The notes: generated by a model not told the origin, from the sequence alone. Positions 34,438 to 44,345 are shown, numbered from the stretch's first letter. The stretch: 64,000 bases of DNA from Arthrobacter sunyaminii (GCF_018866305.1 NZ_CP076456.1:1984001-2048000), one strand, 5' to 3'. A program made the numbers and translations.

Positions 34438-34938
34438 ATGACCGACGGAAGTGATACCCGGCAGGAACGCCGGCGGCTGGTCCGCAGCCTTGAGAATCTC
34501 GGGTCCGCCTTCCAGGCAACCACGCTTCCCGTGCTGCTTGACTCGCTCCTCTCCACGGAACTGACCATTCAGCAACTCAAGGTGCTGGCGGTGCTGGCCA
34601 CCACCGAGAACGGCGCCACCGGCCGGGGCCTGGCAGATACCTTTGGGGTGTCCCTGGCCTCCATGTCCGGACTGGTTGACCGCCTCGTGGCCCAGGGGGC
34701 TGCTGTCCGTTCCCAGGATGAAGCGGACGGGCGTGTGCGCCGGGTCCGGGCCACGCCGCTGGGGCTGGCACTCGTGCGGCGCCTCATGTCGGCCCGGCCT
34801 GAGCTGAGCGCGGACATCCTTGACCGCCTGCCGCTGGAGGACCTTCGCGCCCTGGAGCAGGGGATGCGTGCCGTCCACCGCTGCTCCATGCCGGACCCCG
34901 CGACGGACCCTGCGCCGGGCCTCGAGCCGCCGCCGTGA
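34438..34938 (+). CDS. MarR-family transcriptional regulator
   Basis: A 166-residue protein from the ATG at 34438, close after GGTGAGGA; the frame stays open upstream to 34366, but that start would lie in the palindrome. The winged helix is residues 55-115: GRGLADTFGVSLASMSGLVDRLVAQGAAVRSQDEADGRVRRVRATPLG. The wing with DGR-R is a MarR hallmark. Helices on both sides form the dimer. It is divergent from the BVMO gene, so the BVMO substrate or a related ketone/phenolic compound is the likely inducer. Confidence 0.85.
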   Translation: MTDGSDTRQERRRLVRSLENLGSAFQATTLPVLLDSLLSTELTIQQLKVLAVLATTENGATGRGLADTFGVSLASMSGLVDRLVAQGAAVRSQDEADGRVRRVRATPLGLALVRRLMSARPELSADILDRLPLEDLRALEQGMRAVHRCSMPDPATDPAPGLEPPP

Positions 34939-35183
34939 TTTAGCCAATGCGGTAAAGCCGCAAGATAATGAGATGATAAGAGATGTCCATAGGTTTTGGA
35001 CCACTTCGCCGTATGGCCCCCGTCCGCTCAGCTTCACACCGGCGGCGGCCTGAGGCCCAGGATGCGCACGGTTGCGCGGGCCCGGCGGAGTCGGCTCTGA
35101 AACGGACCCAAGACCTTTTGGCGCAGCAGCACAGTGCTGCAGCGCCCCAGCAAAACCCGTACCCGACGAAAGAAACTCCATCC

Positions 35184-36872
35184 GTGAATAGAACACCTGC
35201 CGCACTGAAAGCCCCCCGGGAACTCGCCAATGGAACCATGCGCATTGTTGCGCTGGGTGGTATCGGTGAAATCGGCAGAAACATGACCGTCTTCGAATTT
35301 GACGGCAAGCTGCTGATTGTCGACTGCGGCGTGCTTTTCCCCGAGGAAATCCACCCCGGCGTCAACCTGATCCTGCCTGACTTCTCCTACATCCGTGACC
35401 GCCTGGATGACGTTGTGGGCGTTGTCCTGACCCATGGCCACGAAGACCACATTGGTGGTGTCCCGTACCTGCTGCGCGAACGCGCTGACATTCCCCTGAT
35501 TGGTTCCAAGCTGACGCTGGCGTTTGTGGAAGCCAAGCTCAAGGAACACCGCATTACCCCGAAGCTGATCCAGGTCAAGGAAGGCGACCGCCGCACCATG
35601 GGCGGATTCGACCTGGAATTCGTGGCCGTCAACCACTCCATCCCGGACAGCCTGGCCGTTGCCATCCGCACTCCGGCCGGCATGGTCCTGCACACCGGTG
35701 ACTTCAAGATGGACCAGTTCCCGCTGGACCGCCGCATCACCGATCTGGCCGGCTTCGCACGGCTTGGCGCCGAAGGCGTGGACCTGTTCCTCACCGACTC
35801 CACCAATGCCGATGTTCCCGGCTTCATGGCCTCGGAAAAGGAACTTGCTCCGGCCATCGACCAGGTGTTCCGCACCGCGCCGCGCCGGATCATTGTCTCC
35901 AGCTTCGCCAGCCACATCCACCGCATCCAGCAGGTCATCGACGCTGCCGACCGCTACAAGCGCAAGGTGGCGTTTGTGGGCCGTTCGATGGTCCGCAACA
36001 TGACGATCGCCGAAGAGCTGGGCTACCTGAACATCCCCAAGGGCCTCCTGGTGGACTTCAAGCAGCTGCAGCGCTCCGACGACCACAAGGTGGTGCTGAT
36101 CTGCACCGGTTCGCAGGGCGAGCCGCTGGCAGCGCTGTCCCGCATGGCCAACAAGGACCACGCGATCCGCATCCACGAGGGCGACACCGTCCTGCTGGCC
36201 AGCTCGCTGATTCCGGGTAATGAGAACGCCATCTACGGCGTCATCAACTCCCTGACCAAGCTGGGCGCCAATGTGGTGCACAAGGGCAACGCCAAGGTGC
36301 ACGTCTCCGGCCACGCCAGCGCCGGTGAACTGGCGTACTGCTACAACATCGTCAAGCCGCGCAACGTCATGCCGGTCCACGGCGAATGGCGCCACCTGAA
36401 GGCCAACGCAGCCATCGCCGTCGCCACCGGCATGGACCCGCGCGACGTCGTTATCGCCGAAGACGGCGTGACAGTTGACCTGCGCCGCGGCCGTGCCACG
36501 GTTTCGGGCAAGATCCCCGTGGGACTGGTGTTCGTGGACGGCGACAGCGTCGGCCACACCACCGAGGATGACCTCAAGGAGCGCATGCAGCTCTCCGAGC
36601 AGGGTTCCGTCACGGTCCTGGCGCTCATCGATCCGGACACCAACACGGTGGCCGAGCCGCCGGAGCTCTTCATCAAGGGCTTCGCCTGCAGCCCCGGAGA
36701 TATCAAGAAGGCTGAAGCCGCCATCGAGAAGGCCATCAACGACGCCGCCGGCCGCGGCCGCGGTGGCCGCAGCGAGGACCCTGAGGCGATCATTGAGCGC
36801 GCCACGGCAAACTGGATGCGCCGCTTCTACAACCGCACGCCGGCCATCACGGCCATTGTTGTGGATGCCTAA
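35184..36872 (+). CDS. rnj: Ribonuclease J
   Basis: A protein of 562 residues from GTG at 35184. The start is chosen because the family core begins 20 residues later (MRIVALGGIGEIGRNMTVFE) and the actinobacterial length is about 560; the frame is open back to 34983, but that region reads as low-complexity. The metallo-beta-lactamase motif HGHEDH is at 84-89; beta-CASP motifs include VSGHASAGEL and MPVHGEWRHL. RNase J processes and degrades mRNA and matures rRNA in the cytoplasm. The 245 bp before it hold no gene that can be supported, only a small GCGG/CCGC hairpin near 34947. Confidence 0.93.
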   Translation: MNRTPAALKAPRELANGTMRIVALGGIGEIGRNMTVFEFDGKLLIVDCGVLFPEEIHPGVNLILPDFSYIRDRLDDVVGVVLTHGHEDHIGGVPYLLRERADIPLIGSKLTLAFVEAKLKEHRITPKLIQVKEGDRRTMGGFDLEFVAVNHSIPDSLAVAIRTPAGMVLHTGDFKMDQFPLDRRITDLAGFARLGAEGVDLFLTDSTNADVPGFMASEKELAPAIDQVFRTAPRRIIVSSFASHIHRIQQVIDAADRYKRKVAFVGRSMVRNMTIAEELGYLNIPKGLLVDFKQLQRSDDHKVVLICTGSQGEPLAALSRMANKDHAIRIHEGDTVLLASSLIPGNENAIYGVINSLTKLGANVVHKGNAKVHVSGHASAGELAYCYNIVKPRNVMPVHGEWRHLKANAAIAVATGMDPRDVVIAEDGVTVDLRRGRATVSGKIPVGLVFVDGDSVGHTTEDDLKERMQLSEQGSVTVLALIDPDTNTVAEPPELFIKGFACSPGDIKKAEAAIEKAINDAAGRGRGGRSEDPEAIIERATANWMRRFYNRTPAITAIVVDA

Positions 36873-36881
36873 AGCAGCAGC

Positions 36882-36908
36882 TTTCCCTCAGCGGTAGCTG
36901 AAGGGAAA
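36882..36908. other. Hairpin just after RNase J stop
   Basis: TTTCCCTCAGC pairs with GCTGAAGGGAAA (one bulged A) around a GGTA loop. It comes directly before a strong terminator, so the rnj message may end with two stem-loops. Confidence 0.5.
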
Positions 36909-36910
36909 CG

Positions 36911-36953
36911 AAGGAGGGGACGGTGTCGGACGACGACGCCGTCCCCTCCTTTT
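36911..36953 (+). terminator. Intrinsic terminator of rnj
   Basis: AAGGAGGGGACGG pairs with CCGTCCCCTCCTTTT, a very stable stem with an apical GTC/GAC stretch and a closing T-run. Confidence 0.85.
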
Positions 36954-37045
36954 GGTGTCCGGGCCAGTTGGCGGATGACACACTGGTACAGGGACATTGG
37001 CTAGACATTGGCTCCAGGGACATTAGCGGCTGAAGGGAAATTCTC

Positions 37046-38404
37046 ATGAGGACAACACCGGACTGGGTGCAGCACGCCATCTGGTGGCAGGTCTACCCGC
37101 TGGGCTTCACCGGCGCGGAACAGACGGCGTTGCCTGCGGATGCGGAGCCCCGCCACCGGCTGGCCCACCTCACCTCCTGGCTGGACTACATCGTGGAAAT
37201 GGGTGCCTCCGGCCTGGCTTTGGGGCCGGTGTTCGCCTCGGAGACCCACGGCTATGACACCGCCGACTACTACCGGATCGATCCGCGGCTTGGCGATGAC
37301 GGCGACTTTGACGAACTCATCCGCGAAGCCCGTTCCCGCGGCATCCGGGTGCTGCTGGACGGCGTCTTCAACCACGCCGGCCGTTCCTTCGGGCCCTTCA
37401 CCGAAGCTCTGGAGCAGGGACCCGGCGCGGCAACGGCAAAGTGGTTCTCCTTCACCTGGCCCGATGCGTGGACGCCGGAGACCGAACCCGGTTATGCGGA
37501 CTTTGAAGGCCACCACCAGCTGGTGGCCCTGAACCATGACGAACCGGCAGTGGCGGACTTCGTGGCCGATGTGATGAAGCACTGGCTGCGCCGCGGAGTC
37601 GACGGATGGCGGCTGGACGCGGCGTACGCGGTGCCGTCGTCGTTCTGGGCGCGGGTGCTGCGCAATGTCCGTGCCGAATTCCCTGACGCCTATTTTGTGG
37701 GGGAGTACATTCACGGCGATTATCCGGCTGAAGTAACGGACGGAACGCTGGACTCGGTGACCCAGTACGAACTCTGGAAGGCGATCTGGAGCTCTCTCGT
37801 GGACGCCAACTTCTATGAGCTGGCTGCCGCCCTGGGGCGGCACAACACGTTCCTGGACACCTTTGTGCCGCTCACCTTCGTGGGCAACCACGATGTCACC
37901 CGCATTGCCAGCCGGTTGGATCCGGCCCCGGGGCAAAGTGCATTCCGGCTGACTCAGGCCCTGGTGCTGCTCTTCACCCTTCCGGGCACCCCTTCCGTCT
38001 ACTACGGAGACGAGCAGGGCTACCGCGGCGTCAAGGAGGACCGGGCCGGGGGAGACGACGACGTCCGCCCTTCCTTCCCTGCCACGCCGGACGATCTTTC
38101 CGCGGTGGGCCAGCCGCTGTACCGGCTGCACCAGGAACTCATCGGGCTGCGCCGCCGCCATTCCTGGGTGCATGCGGCCCGAACCCGGGTGCATTCGCTC
38201 AGCAACGAGCAGCTGGTCTATGAGGTGCACGACGCCGGCAACTCGCTGTTCGTAGCCCTGAACGTTTCAGGCCAGGCGGCTGCCGTACCGGTACCGGCCG
38301 CTGCCCGCGAGGTGCTGGCCGGTGAGTCCGGCTTGGACGCCGGGGCCGGGAAGCTGGCCCTGCCGCCCAACAGCTGGGCCGTGCTCGGTCAAGGCCAGGA
38401 CTAG
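37046..38404 (+). CDS. GH13 alpha-amylase-family glycosidase
   Basis: A 452-residue enzyme. The beta/alpha barrel starts AIWWQVYPLGF. Conserved regions are DGVFNHAG, GWRLDAAY with nucleophile Asp191, FVGEYIHGDY with acid/base Glu220 and FVGNHDVTRIAS with Asp283. No signal peptide is present, so it acts in the cytoplasm. Length and short loops are like maltogenic or trehalose-related GH13 members, and the exact sugar cannot be told. GAAGGGAAA precedes the ATG. It follows the rnj terminator and ends overlapping the convergent DinB-type gene by four bases. Confidence 0.88.
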   Translation: MRTTPDWVQHAIWWQVYPLGFTGAEQTALPADAEPRHRLAHLTSWLDYIVEMGASGLALGPVFASETHGYDTADYYRIDPRLGDDGDFDELIREARSRGIRVLLDGVFNHAGRSFGPFTEALEQGPGAATAKWFSFTWPDAWTPETEPGYADFEGHHQLVALNHDEPAVADFVADVMKHWLRRGVDGWRLDAAYAVPSSFWARVLRNVRAEFPDAYFVGEYIHGDYPAEVTDGTLDSVTQYELWKAIWSSLVDANFYELAAALGRHNTFLDTFVPLTFVGNHDVTRIASRLDPAPGQSAFRLTQALVLLFTLPGTPSVYYGDEQGYRGVKEDRAGGDDDVRPSFPATPDDLSAVGQPLYRLHQELIGLRRRHSWVHAARTRVHSLSNEQLVYEVHDAGNSLFVALNVSGQAAAVPVPAAAREVLAGESGLDAGAGKLALPPNSWAVLGQGQD

Positions 38405-38904
38405 CCGGGTCGGTCTGCAAGGATCTGTTCGCGGAGGATGTCCGCGTGGCCGCAGTGCTGGGCCAGCTCGCGCAGGACATGCAAATAGATCCACCGCATG
38501 GGAAGCGGCCCCCGGCGGTTCCCGCTGACGACGTCATCCAGTCCGAGACCCGCTGTTGCAGTCCGAGACTCGGCACAGATCCGGCGGTAGTCCGCCCGCA
38601 CTGATTCGATGCTGTCTTCAGATGTGAGGTCGAAGGATTCGTCCGGCCCGGCGGAGCAACCGATGTCCGCCCGGGAACGACCCGTGATCGCCTCGTTGAA
38701 CCAGACCTGTTCCACAAATGCTGCGTGCTTGACCAATCCCAGCAGAGTGGTCTTGGAGGGGACCAGAGGGCGGCGCGCTTCGCTGTCGCTCATCCCCTCC
38801 AAACACTGATAGAGGGCCTGTCGATGTTCATTGATGAACATCTGAAACTGGGCCGCCAACGGTGCCTCGAAAGCCGAGGGATACGGTTCTGCTGTCGTCT
38901 TCAC
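38401..38904 (-). CDS. DinB/DUF664-family protein
   Basis: A 167-residue four-helix-bundle protein. A GTG at 38904 with AGGG eight bases upstream is preferred; the frame runs far upstream but with unlike sequence. The metal-site His residues are visible in LVKHAAFVEQVWF and ELAQHCGHADILREQI, typical of DUF664 in actinobacteria. These proteins are thiol-transferase or hydrolase-like, with mostly unknown substrates. The C-terminal stop overlaps that of the convergent GH13 gene. Confidence 0.85.
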   Translation of the reverse strand: MKTTAEPYPSAFEAPLAAQFQMFINEHRQALYQCLEGMSDSEARRPLVPSKTTLLGLVKHAAFVEQVWFNEAITGRSRADIGCSAGPDESFDLTSEDSIESVRADYRRICAESRTATAGLGLDDVVSGNRRGPLPMRWIYLHVLRELAQHCGHADILREQILADRPG

Positions 38905-38948
38905 GCTAGTGACCCTACAGGCGGTGTTGGACAGCTGGACAGCGCTGG

Positions 38949-39932
38949 TCAGGAGTGCATGCGGACCAGTTCCTCTTCCCGCTCCTTGCTCCATGCCCGG
39001 GCGTAGAGCCCGAGCGCCGCCTCGTCCCGCAGGGGAATGCCCAGCCGGTTTAGCAGGTGGCGGCTCTGAATCATGGCCAGGTGCTGAGCACTGCGGCTGA
39101 TGCGTGACTTGTCGGCCCGGTACAAATACGAGTCGATGGCCCGGACCCATCGCTTGCGCCAGTTTTCGACCGAGGGCTCGGAAGCAACTGCGATCATTGA
39201 CCGGTGGGCAGGCACAATGCGCGGCGCCAATGCCCTTGTCAGCGAGGTGCGGGCGTGTGCGGCACGGTCCCCAAAGGCAGCGGTGCTGCTGCGGAGGTGA
39301 CTGTCCCAGTAGTAGTCCCAGCTCAGGGCTTTGCGATCGGGCCATAAGGCCGAGCGAGGCCCGTACATCATCGAGTGGCAGGCATCGAAGAGCAACAGCG
39401 CGGCGAGGGCAGAGCGCGTATTGGTATTGGGGAACCGGCCGATGGCCCAGGCTGCCAGGTCACAGGACACCTCAGATACCTCCAAGGTGAGCGCAATGCC
39501 CTGGATCCCGCCATACTTCGCCAGCGCCGCTTCAATGCGGGGCAAGGGCTGCTCATCATGGCGTGGGGGATAGCAGCCGGGCTGCACCTCGGAGGTTTCC
39601 AGGTCGCCCAGCAGGTCTGCCGATTGGCGGGTCAGAGCGAGGGCGAACGTCCGCAAACGGTTCACGACATCATCGGAGGCCAGCACGTGCACCTCCACCT
39701 GCGGCCTCTTCGGGTCCAGATTCCGGGCAAAAGTCCCACGTTCCGCCCCCCACAACCGGGCCTGGGCCACGAGGGGTGTGACAACGTGCCCCACGACGGC
39801 ATCGCAGTAATCCTTCTGCATGGGCTTGATGGTCAGCACCCACCACCTGAGAGTCCTGGTTTTTTGCGTACTGGTTGATTCCCTCGGTGCTTGTTGCCGC
39901 ACTGCGGGTTTGGTGGACGCTAGCTGGCTCAT
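38949..39932 (-). CDS. Stand-alone protein resembling the lantibiotic dehydratase C-terminal (SpaB_C/thiopeptide-type) domain
   Basis: A 327-residue protein. After a 27-residue Ser/Thr/Gln tail it reads WWVLTIKPMQKDYCDAVVGHVVTPLVAQARLWG and RNLDPKRPQVEVHVLA, as in the SpaB_C beginning (W...Y..., then R-DP--H-R-R). LAKYGGIQGIALTLEVSEVSCDLAAW matches the RYGG...DS segment, and the end SRHLLNRLGIPLRDEAALGLYARAW matches the closing H-NRLG motif. In full-length LanB enzymes this domain eliminates glutamyl-dehydroamino esters; stand-alone relatives include thiopeptide cyclases. No precursor or dehydratase N-domain is nearby. AAGGGG precedes the ATG. Function is not known. Confidence 0.65.
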   Translation of the reverse strand: MSQLASTKPAVRQQAPRESTSTQKTRTLRWWVLTIKPMQKDYCDAVVGHVVTPLVAQARLWGAERGTFARNLDPKRPQVEVHVLASDDVVNRLRTFALALTRQSADLLGDLETSEVQPGCYPPRHDEQPLPRIEAALAKYGGIQGIALTLEVSEVSCDLAAWAIGRFPNTNTRSALAALLLFDACHSMMYGPRSALWPDRKALSWDYYWDSHLRSSTAAFGDRAAHARTSLTRALAPRIVPAHRSMIAVASEPSVENWRKRWVRAIDSYLYRADKSRISRSAQHLAMIQSRHLLNRLGIPLRDEAALGLYARAWSKEREEELVRMHS

Positions 39933-40274
39933 TCCTAACCCCTTTTAACATGTGATGGCAGTCCCCATCGCTGCCATTCATGCCGCCAACCATGTCACAA
40001 AACCCCGTGATTCCCATGCCCGGTCAGGGGCCTTACGGATCGAGTCCTAAATACCTTGTCAATGCATTCACATCGTGTTATAAACCGCTTTCGGGAGCAG
40101 AGGGGTGGTTCTTCGAAGAGGTGATCGAGGGGTTTTTGTTATGGTCCGCCCTTTGGTCGTGAGGAAACCATGAGGATATCCAAAACCGGCTCTGGCAAGG
40201 CATCTAATCGAAAAGACGCCGTTTGCGTCCATGCCGTCTGTTCGGCGGCATGAGATCGATTCCCGGGGGTTCCC
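39933..40274. other. Gene-poor 342-bp interval with the kdp promoter and leader
   Basis: It holds a good promoter (40056-40084), then about 180 bp of leader before the first small membrane peptide. A stem CATGCCG (40230-40236)/CGGCATG (40246-40252) lies near the end. A frame at 39980-40162 on the + strand crosses the promoter and is not supported. On the - strand a 54-codon frame (40068-40232) ends 135 bp before the SpaB_C-like gene and has no Shine-Dalgarno worth naming. No known riboswitch could be recognised. Confidence 0.5.
40056..40084 (+). promoter_or_regulatory. Probable sigma-70-type promoter for kdp
   Basis: TTGTCA and TATAAA are separated by exactly 17 bp. It points to the kdp genes and would give a leader of about 180 nt. 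A KdpE operator upstream is expected but was not identified. Confidence 0.65.
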
Positions 40275-40358
40275 TTGTTGGATGTAGTTGTTGTCCTGGG
40301 CGTTGCGGCACTTTTTGCCGCATTGTTCCTGAGCATTAGGGCGGTGGAGAAGCTGTGA
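40275..40358 (+). CDS. Small membrane peptide upstream of kdpF
   Basis: A 27-codon frame from TTG at 40275 (or TTG at 40278) ends in TGA overlapping the GTG of kdpF. The peptide is one hydrophobic helix, [19 protein letters not shown], followed by RAVEKL. An in-frame TGA at 40251 limits the upstream end. Translational coupling to kdpF and its membrane nature make it a likely extra Kdp accessory peptide. It is too short for normal gene callers, and the start is uncertain. Confidence 0.6.
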   Translation: MLDVVVVLGVAALFAALFLSIRAVEKL

Positions 40359-40444
40359 TCTTCTTCGACTTTCTTGCCCTTGCCCTGGCCGTTGCCGCGG
40401 CCGGCTATCTGCTGGCGGCACTGATCCGTCCGGAGCGGTTCTGA
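40355..40444 (+). CDS. kdpF: KdpF, small subunit of the K+-transporting ATPase
   Basis: A 29-residue single-helix peptide starting with [32 protein letters not shown]. The end LIRPERF is the KdpF signature. It stabilises the KdpABC complex in the membrane. Its TGA overlaps the ATG of kdpA (TGATG), as is usual in kdp operons. Confidence 0.88.
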   Translation: MIFFDFLALALAVAAAGYLLAALIRPERF

Positions 40445-42105
40445 TGGGCGTTTGGCCGGCAGTGGCCTCTTTCCTGATGGTGGCACTGCTGTTGGCAGCG
40501 CTTTACCGGCCGCTGGGCGACTACATGGCCCGGTTTTACGCCTCGGACAAAAACCTGGCGGTGGAACAGGGGTTCTACCGCGTGATCGGAGTGGATCCCG
40601 GATCGCGTCAGTCCTGGCAATCCTATCTGCGCAGCATCCTGGCCTTCTCCGCCGTCGGGTTGCTGCTGGTCTACGCGCTCCAGCGCACCCAGCACCTGCT
40701 GCCCGGGTCGCTGGGTCTGCCGGCCGTACCCGAAGGCCTGGCCTTCAATACTGCGGCGTCCTTCGTGGCGAACACCAACTGGCAGTCCTATTCGCCGGAA
40801 GTGACGGTGGGTTACACGGTCCAGATGGCAGGACTGGCTGTACAGAACTTCCTTTCGGCAGCTGTGGGCCTGGCCGTAGCCGTTGCCCTGGTCCGGGCCT
40901 TCGCATCCCGGAAGGAAGCGACTATCGGCAACTTCTGGACGGATATGACCCGGTCAGTGGTGCGGCTGCTGCTCCCCATCGCTTTCGTCAGTGCGCTGCT
41001 GCTGCTTCTGGGCGGCGTCATCCAGAACTTCAACGGCTTCACGCAGGTAACCGGCCTCGCCGGCGGCACCTCGACGATTCCGGGCGGTCCCGTAGCTTCC
41101 CAGGAAGCCATCAAGCTCCTGGGCACCAACGGGGGCGGATTCTTCAACGCAAACTCCTCGCACCCGTTCGAGAACCCGTCCGCCTGGACCAACCTGCTGC
41201 AGGTGGTGCTGATGCTGGTCATTCCGTTCAGCCTGCCGCGCACCTTCGGAACCCTGATCGGAGACCGGAAGCAGGGATACGCGATCCTGGCGGCCATGGC
41301 CACTATCTTCACCGTGTCCCTCGCGGCCATGACAGCCCTTGAATACTCTGCTTCATCGGCCCTGGCCGGTTCCATGGAAGGCAAGGAGCAGCGGTTCGGC
41401 ATAGCCGGATCCACCCTGTTCGGCACCACCAGCACAGCCACCTCCACCGGCGCCGTGAACTCGATGCATGACAGCTTCAGTCCGCTGGGCGGCATGATGG
41501 CCATGCTGAACATGATGCTCGGCGAAGTGGCTCCGGGCGGCGTGGGATCGGGCCTCTACGGCATTCTGGTCCTGGCCCTGGTGGCCTCCTTCATCGCCGG
41601 TCTCCTGGTGGGGCGCACGCCCGAGTACCTCGGCAAGAAGATCGGCCCCCGCGAGATCAAGCTGGCCAGCCTTTACCTGCTGACCATGCCCACCCTCGTC
41701 CTGGCCGGTACGGCACTGAGCTTCGCTGTCCCCGGCATCCGCGAGGATGTCACCGGGACCTCCATCTACAATCCCGGACTGCACGGCTTCAGCGAAGTGC
41801 TGTACGCCTTCACCTCGGCGGCCAACAACAACGGATCGGCGTTTGCGGGCTTGACGGCGAACACGCCGTGGCTGAACACCGCGCTGGGCCTGGCCATGCT
41901 GCTGGGCAGGTTCCTGCCGATGATCTTTGTGCTGGCCCTGGCCGGTTCGCTGGCTGCTCAGGACCGCGTCCCGGTCACTGCGGGAACGCTTCCCACCCAC
42001 CGGCCCCAGGCCGTGGTCATGCTGTGCGGCGTCACCGTCATCGTGACCGCCCTGACCTTCTTTCCCGTACTCGCGCTGGGTCCCCTGGCGGAAGGGTTGC
42101 TCTGA
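40444..42105 (+). CDS. kdpA: KdpA, K+-binding and translocating subunit
   Basis: A 553-residue membrane protein with about ten helices. It contains the four selectivity-filter-like segments of the SKT superfamily, for example [30 protein letters not shown], and [12 protein letters not shown]. It carries K+ through KdpFABC, which scavenges K+ when it is scarce. The start is fixed by the overlap with kdpF. It is followed after two bases by kdpB. Confidence 0.96.
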   Translation: MGVWPAVASFLMVALLLAALYRPLGDYMARFYASDKNLAVEQGFYRVIGVDPGSRQSWQSYLRSILAFSAVGLLLVYALQRTQHLLPGSLGLPAVPEGLAFNTAASFVANTNWQSYSPEVTVGYTVQMAGLAVQNFLSAAVGLAVAVALVRAFASRKEATIGNFWTDMTRSVVRLLLPIAFVSALLLLLGGVIQNFNGFTQVTGLAGGTSTIPGGPVASQEAIKLLGTNGGGFFNANSSHPFENPSAWTNLLQVVLMLVIPFSLPRTFGTLIGDRKQGYAILAAMATIFTVSLAAMTALEYSASSALAGSMEGKEQRFGIAGSTLFGTTSTATSTGAVNSMHDSFSPLGGMMAMLNMMLGEVAPGGVGSGLYGILVLALVASFIAGLLVGRTPEYLGKKIGPREIKLASLYLLTMPTLVLAGTALSFAVPGIREDVTGTSIYNPGLHGFSEVLYAFTSAANNNGSAFAGLTANTPWLNTALGLAMLLGRFLPMIFVLALAGSLAAQDRVPVTAGTLPTHRPQAVVMLCGVTVIVTALTFFPVLALGPLAEGLL

Positions 42106-42107
42106 CC

Positions 42108-44345
42108 ATGTCCACAGTGACAAGCAAAACCGACAAGTCCCCGCTTCGGCCGGACTCACAACAATCCGGGGAAGCACCGGACGGCCAGGACGCGGCGTCA
42201 GCAAACCGGGCACCGGCCCGCAGCGGCTTCTCCGCGGCCCAGCTGGGGAAGGCTTTCCCCGGCGCCCTGCGCAAGCTCGATCCGCGCATCATGTGGCACA
42301 CCCCCGTCATGTTCATTGTGGAGGTGGGCGCCGCGCTGATTACCGTCATTGCAGTGGCGGAGTCCGTCACCGGCGACGCCGGCACCTCGGGCGGCAGCAC
42401 CGTGCCCGGCGCTTTCACCTGGCTGATTGCGGCGTGGCTTTGGCTGACCGTCATCTTCGCCAACCTGGCGGAATCCGTGGCCGAAGGCCGCGGCAAGGCC
42501 CAGGCAGCTTCACTGCGGGCCACCCGGACCACCACTCCGGCGCAGCGGGTGACCGGCTACGACGCAGCCGGCGATCCTTCCGCGTCCCGCGCCACGGTGG
42601 AAGAAGTTGCGTCCGCTGATCTGGTGCTCGACGACGTCGTGGTGGTCACCGCCGGCGGGATCATCCCCGGCGACGGCGACATCATCGACGGCATTGCCTC
42701 CGTGGATGAATCCGCGATTACCGGCGAATCCGCTCCCGTGGTCCGCGAATCCGGCGGCGACCGGTCTGCGGTCACCGGCGGAACCCGGGTGCTCTCGGAC
42801 CGCATTGTGGTGCGGATAACCAGCAAGCCCGGTGAGACGTTCGTGGACCGGATGATCCGCTTGGTGGAAGGGGCAGCCCGGCAGAAAACGCCGAACGAGA
42901 TCGCCCTGGACATCCTGCTGGCCACCCTGTCCCTGATCTTCCTGGTGGTGGTGGTGACGTTGAATCCGCTGGCCGGATACGCCGGCGCAGCGGTCAGCAT
43001 TCCAGTGCTGGTGGCCCTGCTGGTCTGCCTCATCCCCACGACGATCGGTGCACTGCTCTCAGCCATCGGCATTGCCGGCATGGACCGGCTGGTCCAGCAC
43101 AACGTGCTGGCGATGTCCGGCCGCGCCGTTGAAGCCGCCGGCGACGTCACCACCCTGCTGCTGGATAAGACCGGCACCATCACCTACGGCAACCGGCAGG
43201 CTGCCGCGTTCATCCCGGTGGCGGGAGCGGACCGCAACAAGCTGATCCTCGCTGCAGTGCTGTCCTCGGCGGAGGACCCCACTCCCGAGGGCAAATCGAT
43301 TGTGGACCTTGCCGCCGGCATGGGAATCACACCGGTGAAGGACGTCGACGCCGTCAGCGTTCCGTTTACCGCCCAGACGCGCATGAGCGGGCTGGACTAT
43401 GCAGATGGAACAAACGGCGCCACCGGAACACAGATCCGGAAGGGTGCCGGCTCGGCCGTCATGGACTGGGTGGCCGAGTCCGGCGGAATCGACGTCGACG
43501 TACTGTCCGACCTGACCTACCATGTGGACAAGATCTCCGCCGGCGGCGGCACGCCTCTGGTGGTGGCCATCCGGGAGGCCGACGGCGGGCCGTCCGGGAG
43601 CAGCGCACGGATTCTCGGCGTCGTGCACCTGAAGGACGTGGTCAAGGACGGGCTGAAGGACCGCTTCGCCGAGCTGCGGCGGATGGGTATCCGCACCGTC
43701 ATGATCACGGGAGACAATCCGCGCACCGCCAAGGCGATTGCCGCGGAAGCCGGGGTGGATGACTTCTTAGCCGAAGCCACTCCGGAGGACAAGATGGCTC
43801 TGATCCGCAGGGAACAGGCCAGCGGCCAGCTGGTGGCAATGACCGGGGACGGCACCAACGATGCCCCCGCCCTGGCCCAGGCCGATGTGGGCGTGGCCAT
43901 GAACACCGGAACGTCGGCAGCGAAGGAAGCCGGCAACATGGTGGACCTGGACTCGGACCCCACCAAGCTGATCGATATTGTCCGGATCGGCAAGCAGCTG
44001 CTGATCACCCGCGGCGCACTGACCACGTTCTCGATCGCCAATGACGTGGCCAAGTACTTCGCGATCATTCCCGCCATGTTCATGGGCGTGTTCCCGGGAC
44101 TGGCCGTCCTGAACGTCATGGGCCTGCATTCTCCGGCGTCGGCAATCCTCTCCGCGGTCATCTTCAACGCCCTGGTGATCATTGCCCTGATTCCGCTGGC
44201 GCTGCGGGGCGTGAAGTACCGGGCAGCCGGTGCCTCCGGGGTACTGACCCGGAACCTGCTGGTCTTCGGCGTGGGCGGGGTGGTGGCGCCGTTCATCGGG
44301 ATCAAGCTCATCGACCTCGCCGTATCCCTGATTCCGGGGTTCTGA
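42108..44345 (+). CDS. kdpB: KdpB, P-type ATPase subunit
   Basis: A protein of 745 residues from the ATG at 42108, giving [13 protein letters not shown]. It has the actuator motif TGESAPV, the phosphorylated Asp at about 353 in [10 protein letters not shown], the KdpB-type Ser/Gly-rich nucleotide-binding domain and [25 protein letters not shown]. Its N-terminal region carries about 60 mostly disordered residues before the first helix, slightly longer than in E. coli. It drives transport with ATP. Confidence 0.96.
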   Translation: MSTVTSKTDKSPLRPDSQQSGEAPDGQDAASANRAPARSGFSAAQLGKAFPGALRKLDPRIMWHTPVMFIVEVGAALITVIAVAESVTGDAGTSGGSTVPGAFTWLIAAWLWLTVIFANLAESVAEGRGKAQAASLRATRTTTPAQRVTGYDAAGDPSASRATVEEVASADLVLDDVVVVTAGGIIPGDGDIIDGIASVDESAITGESAPVVRESGGDRSAVTGGTRVLSDRIVVRITSKPGETFVDRMIRLVEGAARQKTPNEIALDILLATLSLIFLVVVVTLNPLAGYAGAAVSIPVLVALLVCLIPTTIGALLSAIGIAGMDRLVQHNVLAMSGRAVEAAGDVTTLLLDKTGTITYGNRQAAAFIPVAGADRNKLILAAVLSSAEDPTPEGKSIVDLAAGMGITPVKDVDAVSVPFTAQTRMSGLDYADGTNGATGTQIRKGAGSAVMDWVAESGGIDVDVLSDLTYHVDKISAGGGTPLVVAIREADGGPSGSSARILGVVHLKDVVKDGLKDRFAELRRMGIRTVMITGDNPRTAKAIAAEAGVDDFLAEATPEDKMALIRREQASGQLVAMTGDGTNDAPALAQADVGVAMNTGTSAAKEAGNMVDLDSDPTKLIDIVRIGKQLLITRGALTTFSIANDVAKYFAIIPAMFMGVFPGLAVLNVMGLHSPASAILSAVIFNALVIIALIPLALRGVKYRAAGASGVLTRNLLVFGVGGVVAPFIGIKLIDLAVSLIPGF

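Noticed and set aside
35034..36557. Long open frame (507 codons) on the minus strand opposite RNase J
   Set aside because: RNase J motifs are clear on the plus strand. The opposite frame has no family pattern and is a high-GC shadow.
39980..40162. 60-codon plus-strand frame before kdp (MPPTMSQNPV...)
   Set aside because: It contains the -35 and -10 elements of the kdp promoter, has no Shine-Dalgarno and no known relatives by eye.
40085..40274. A c-di-AMP (ydaO) or other riboswitch in the kdp leader
   Set aside because: Some GGGG and GAGGAAACC-like strings occur, but the conserved joints of the ydaO motif could not be aligned. A covariance-model search would decide.
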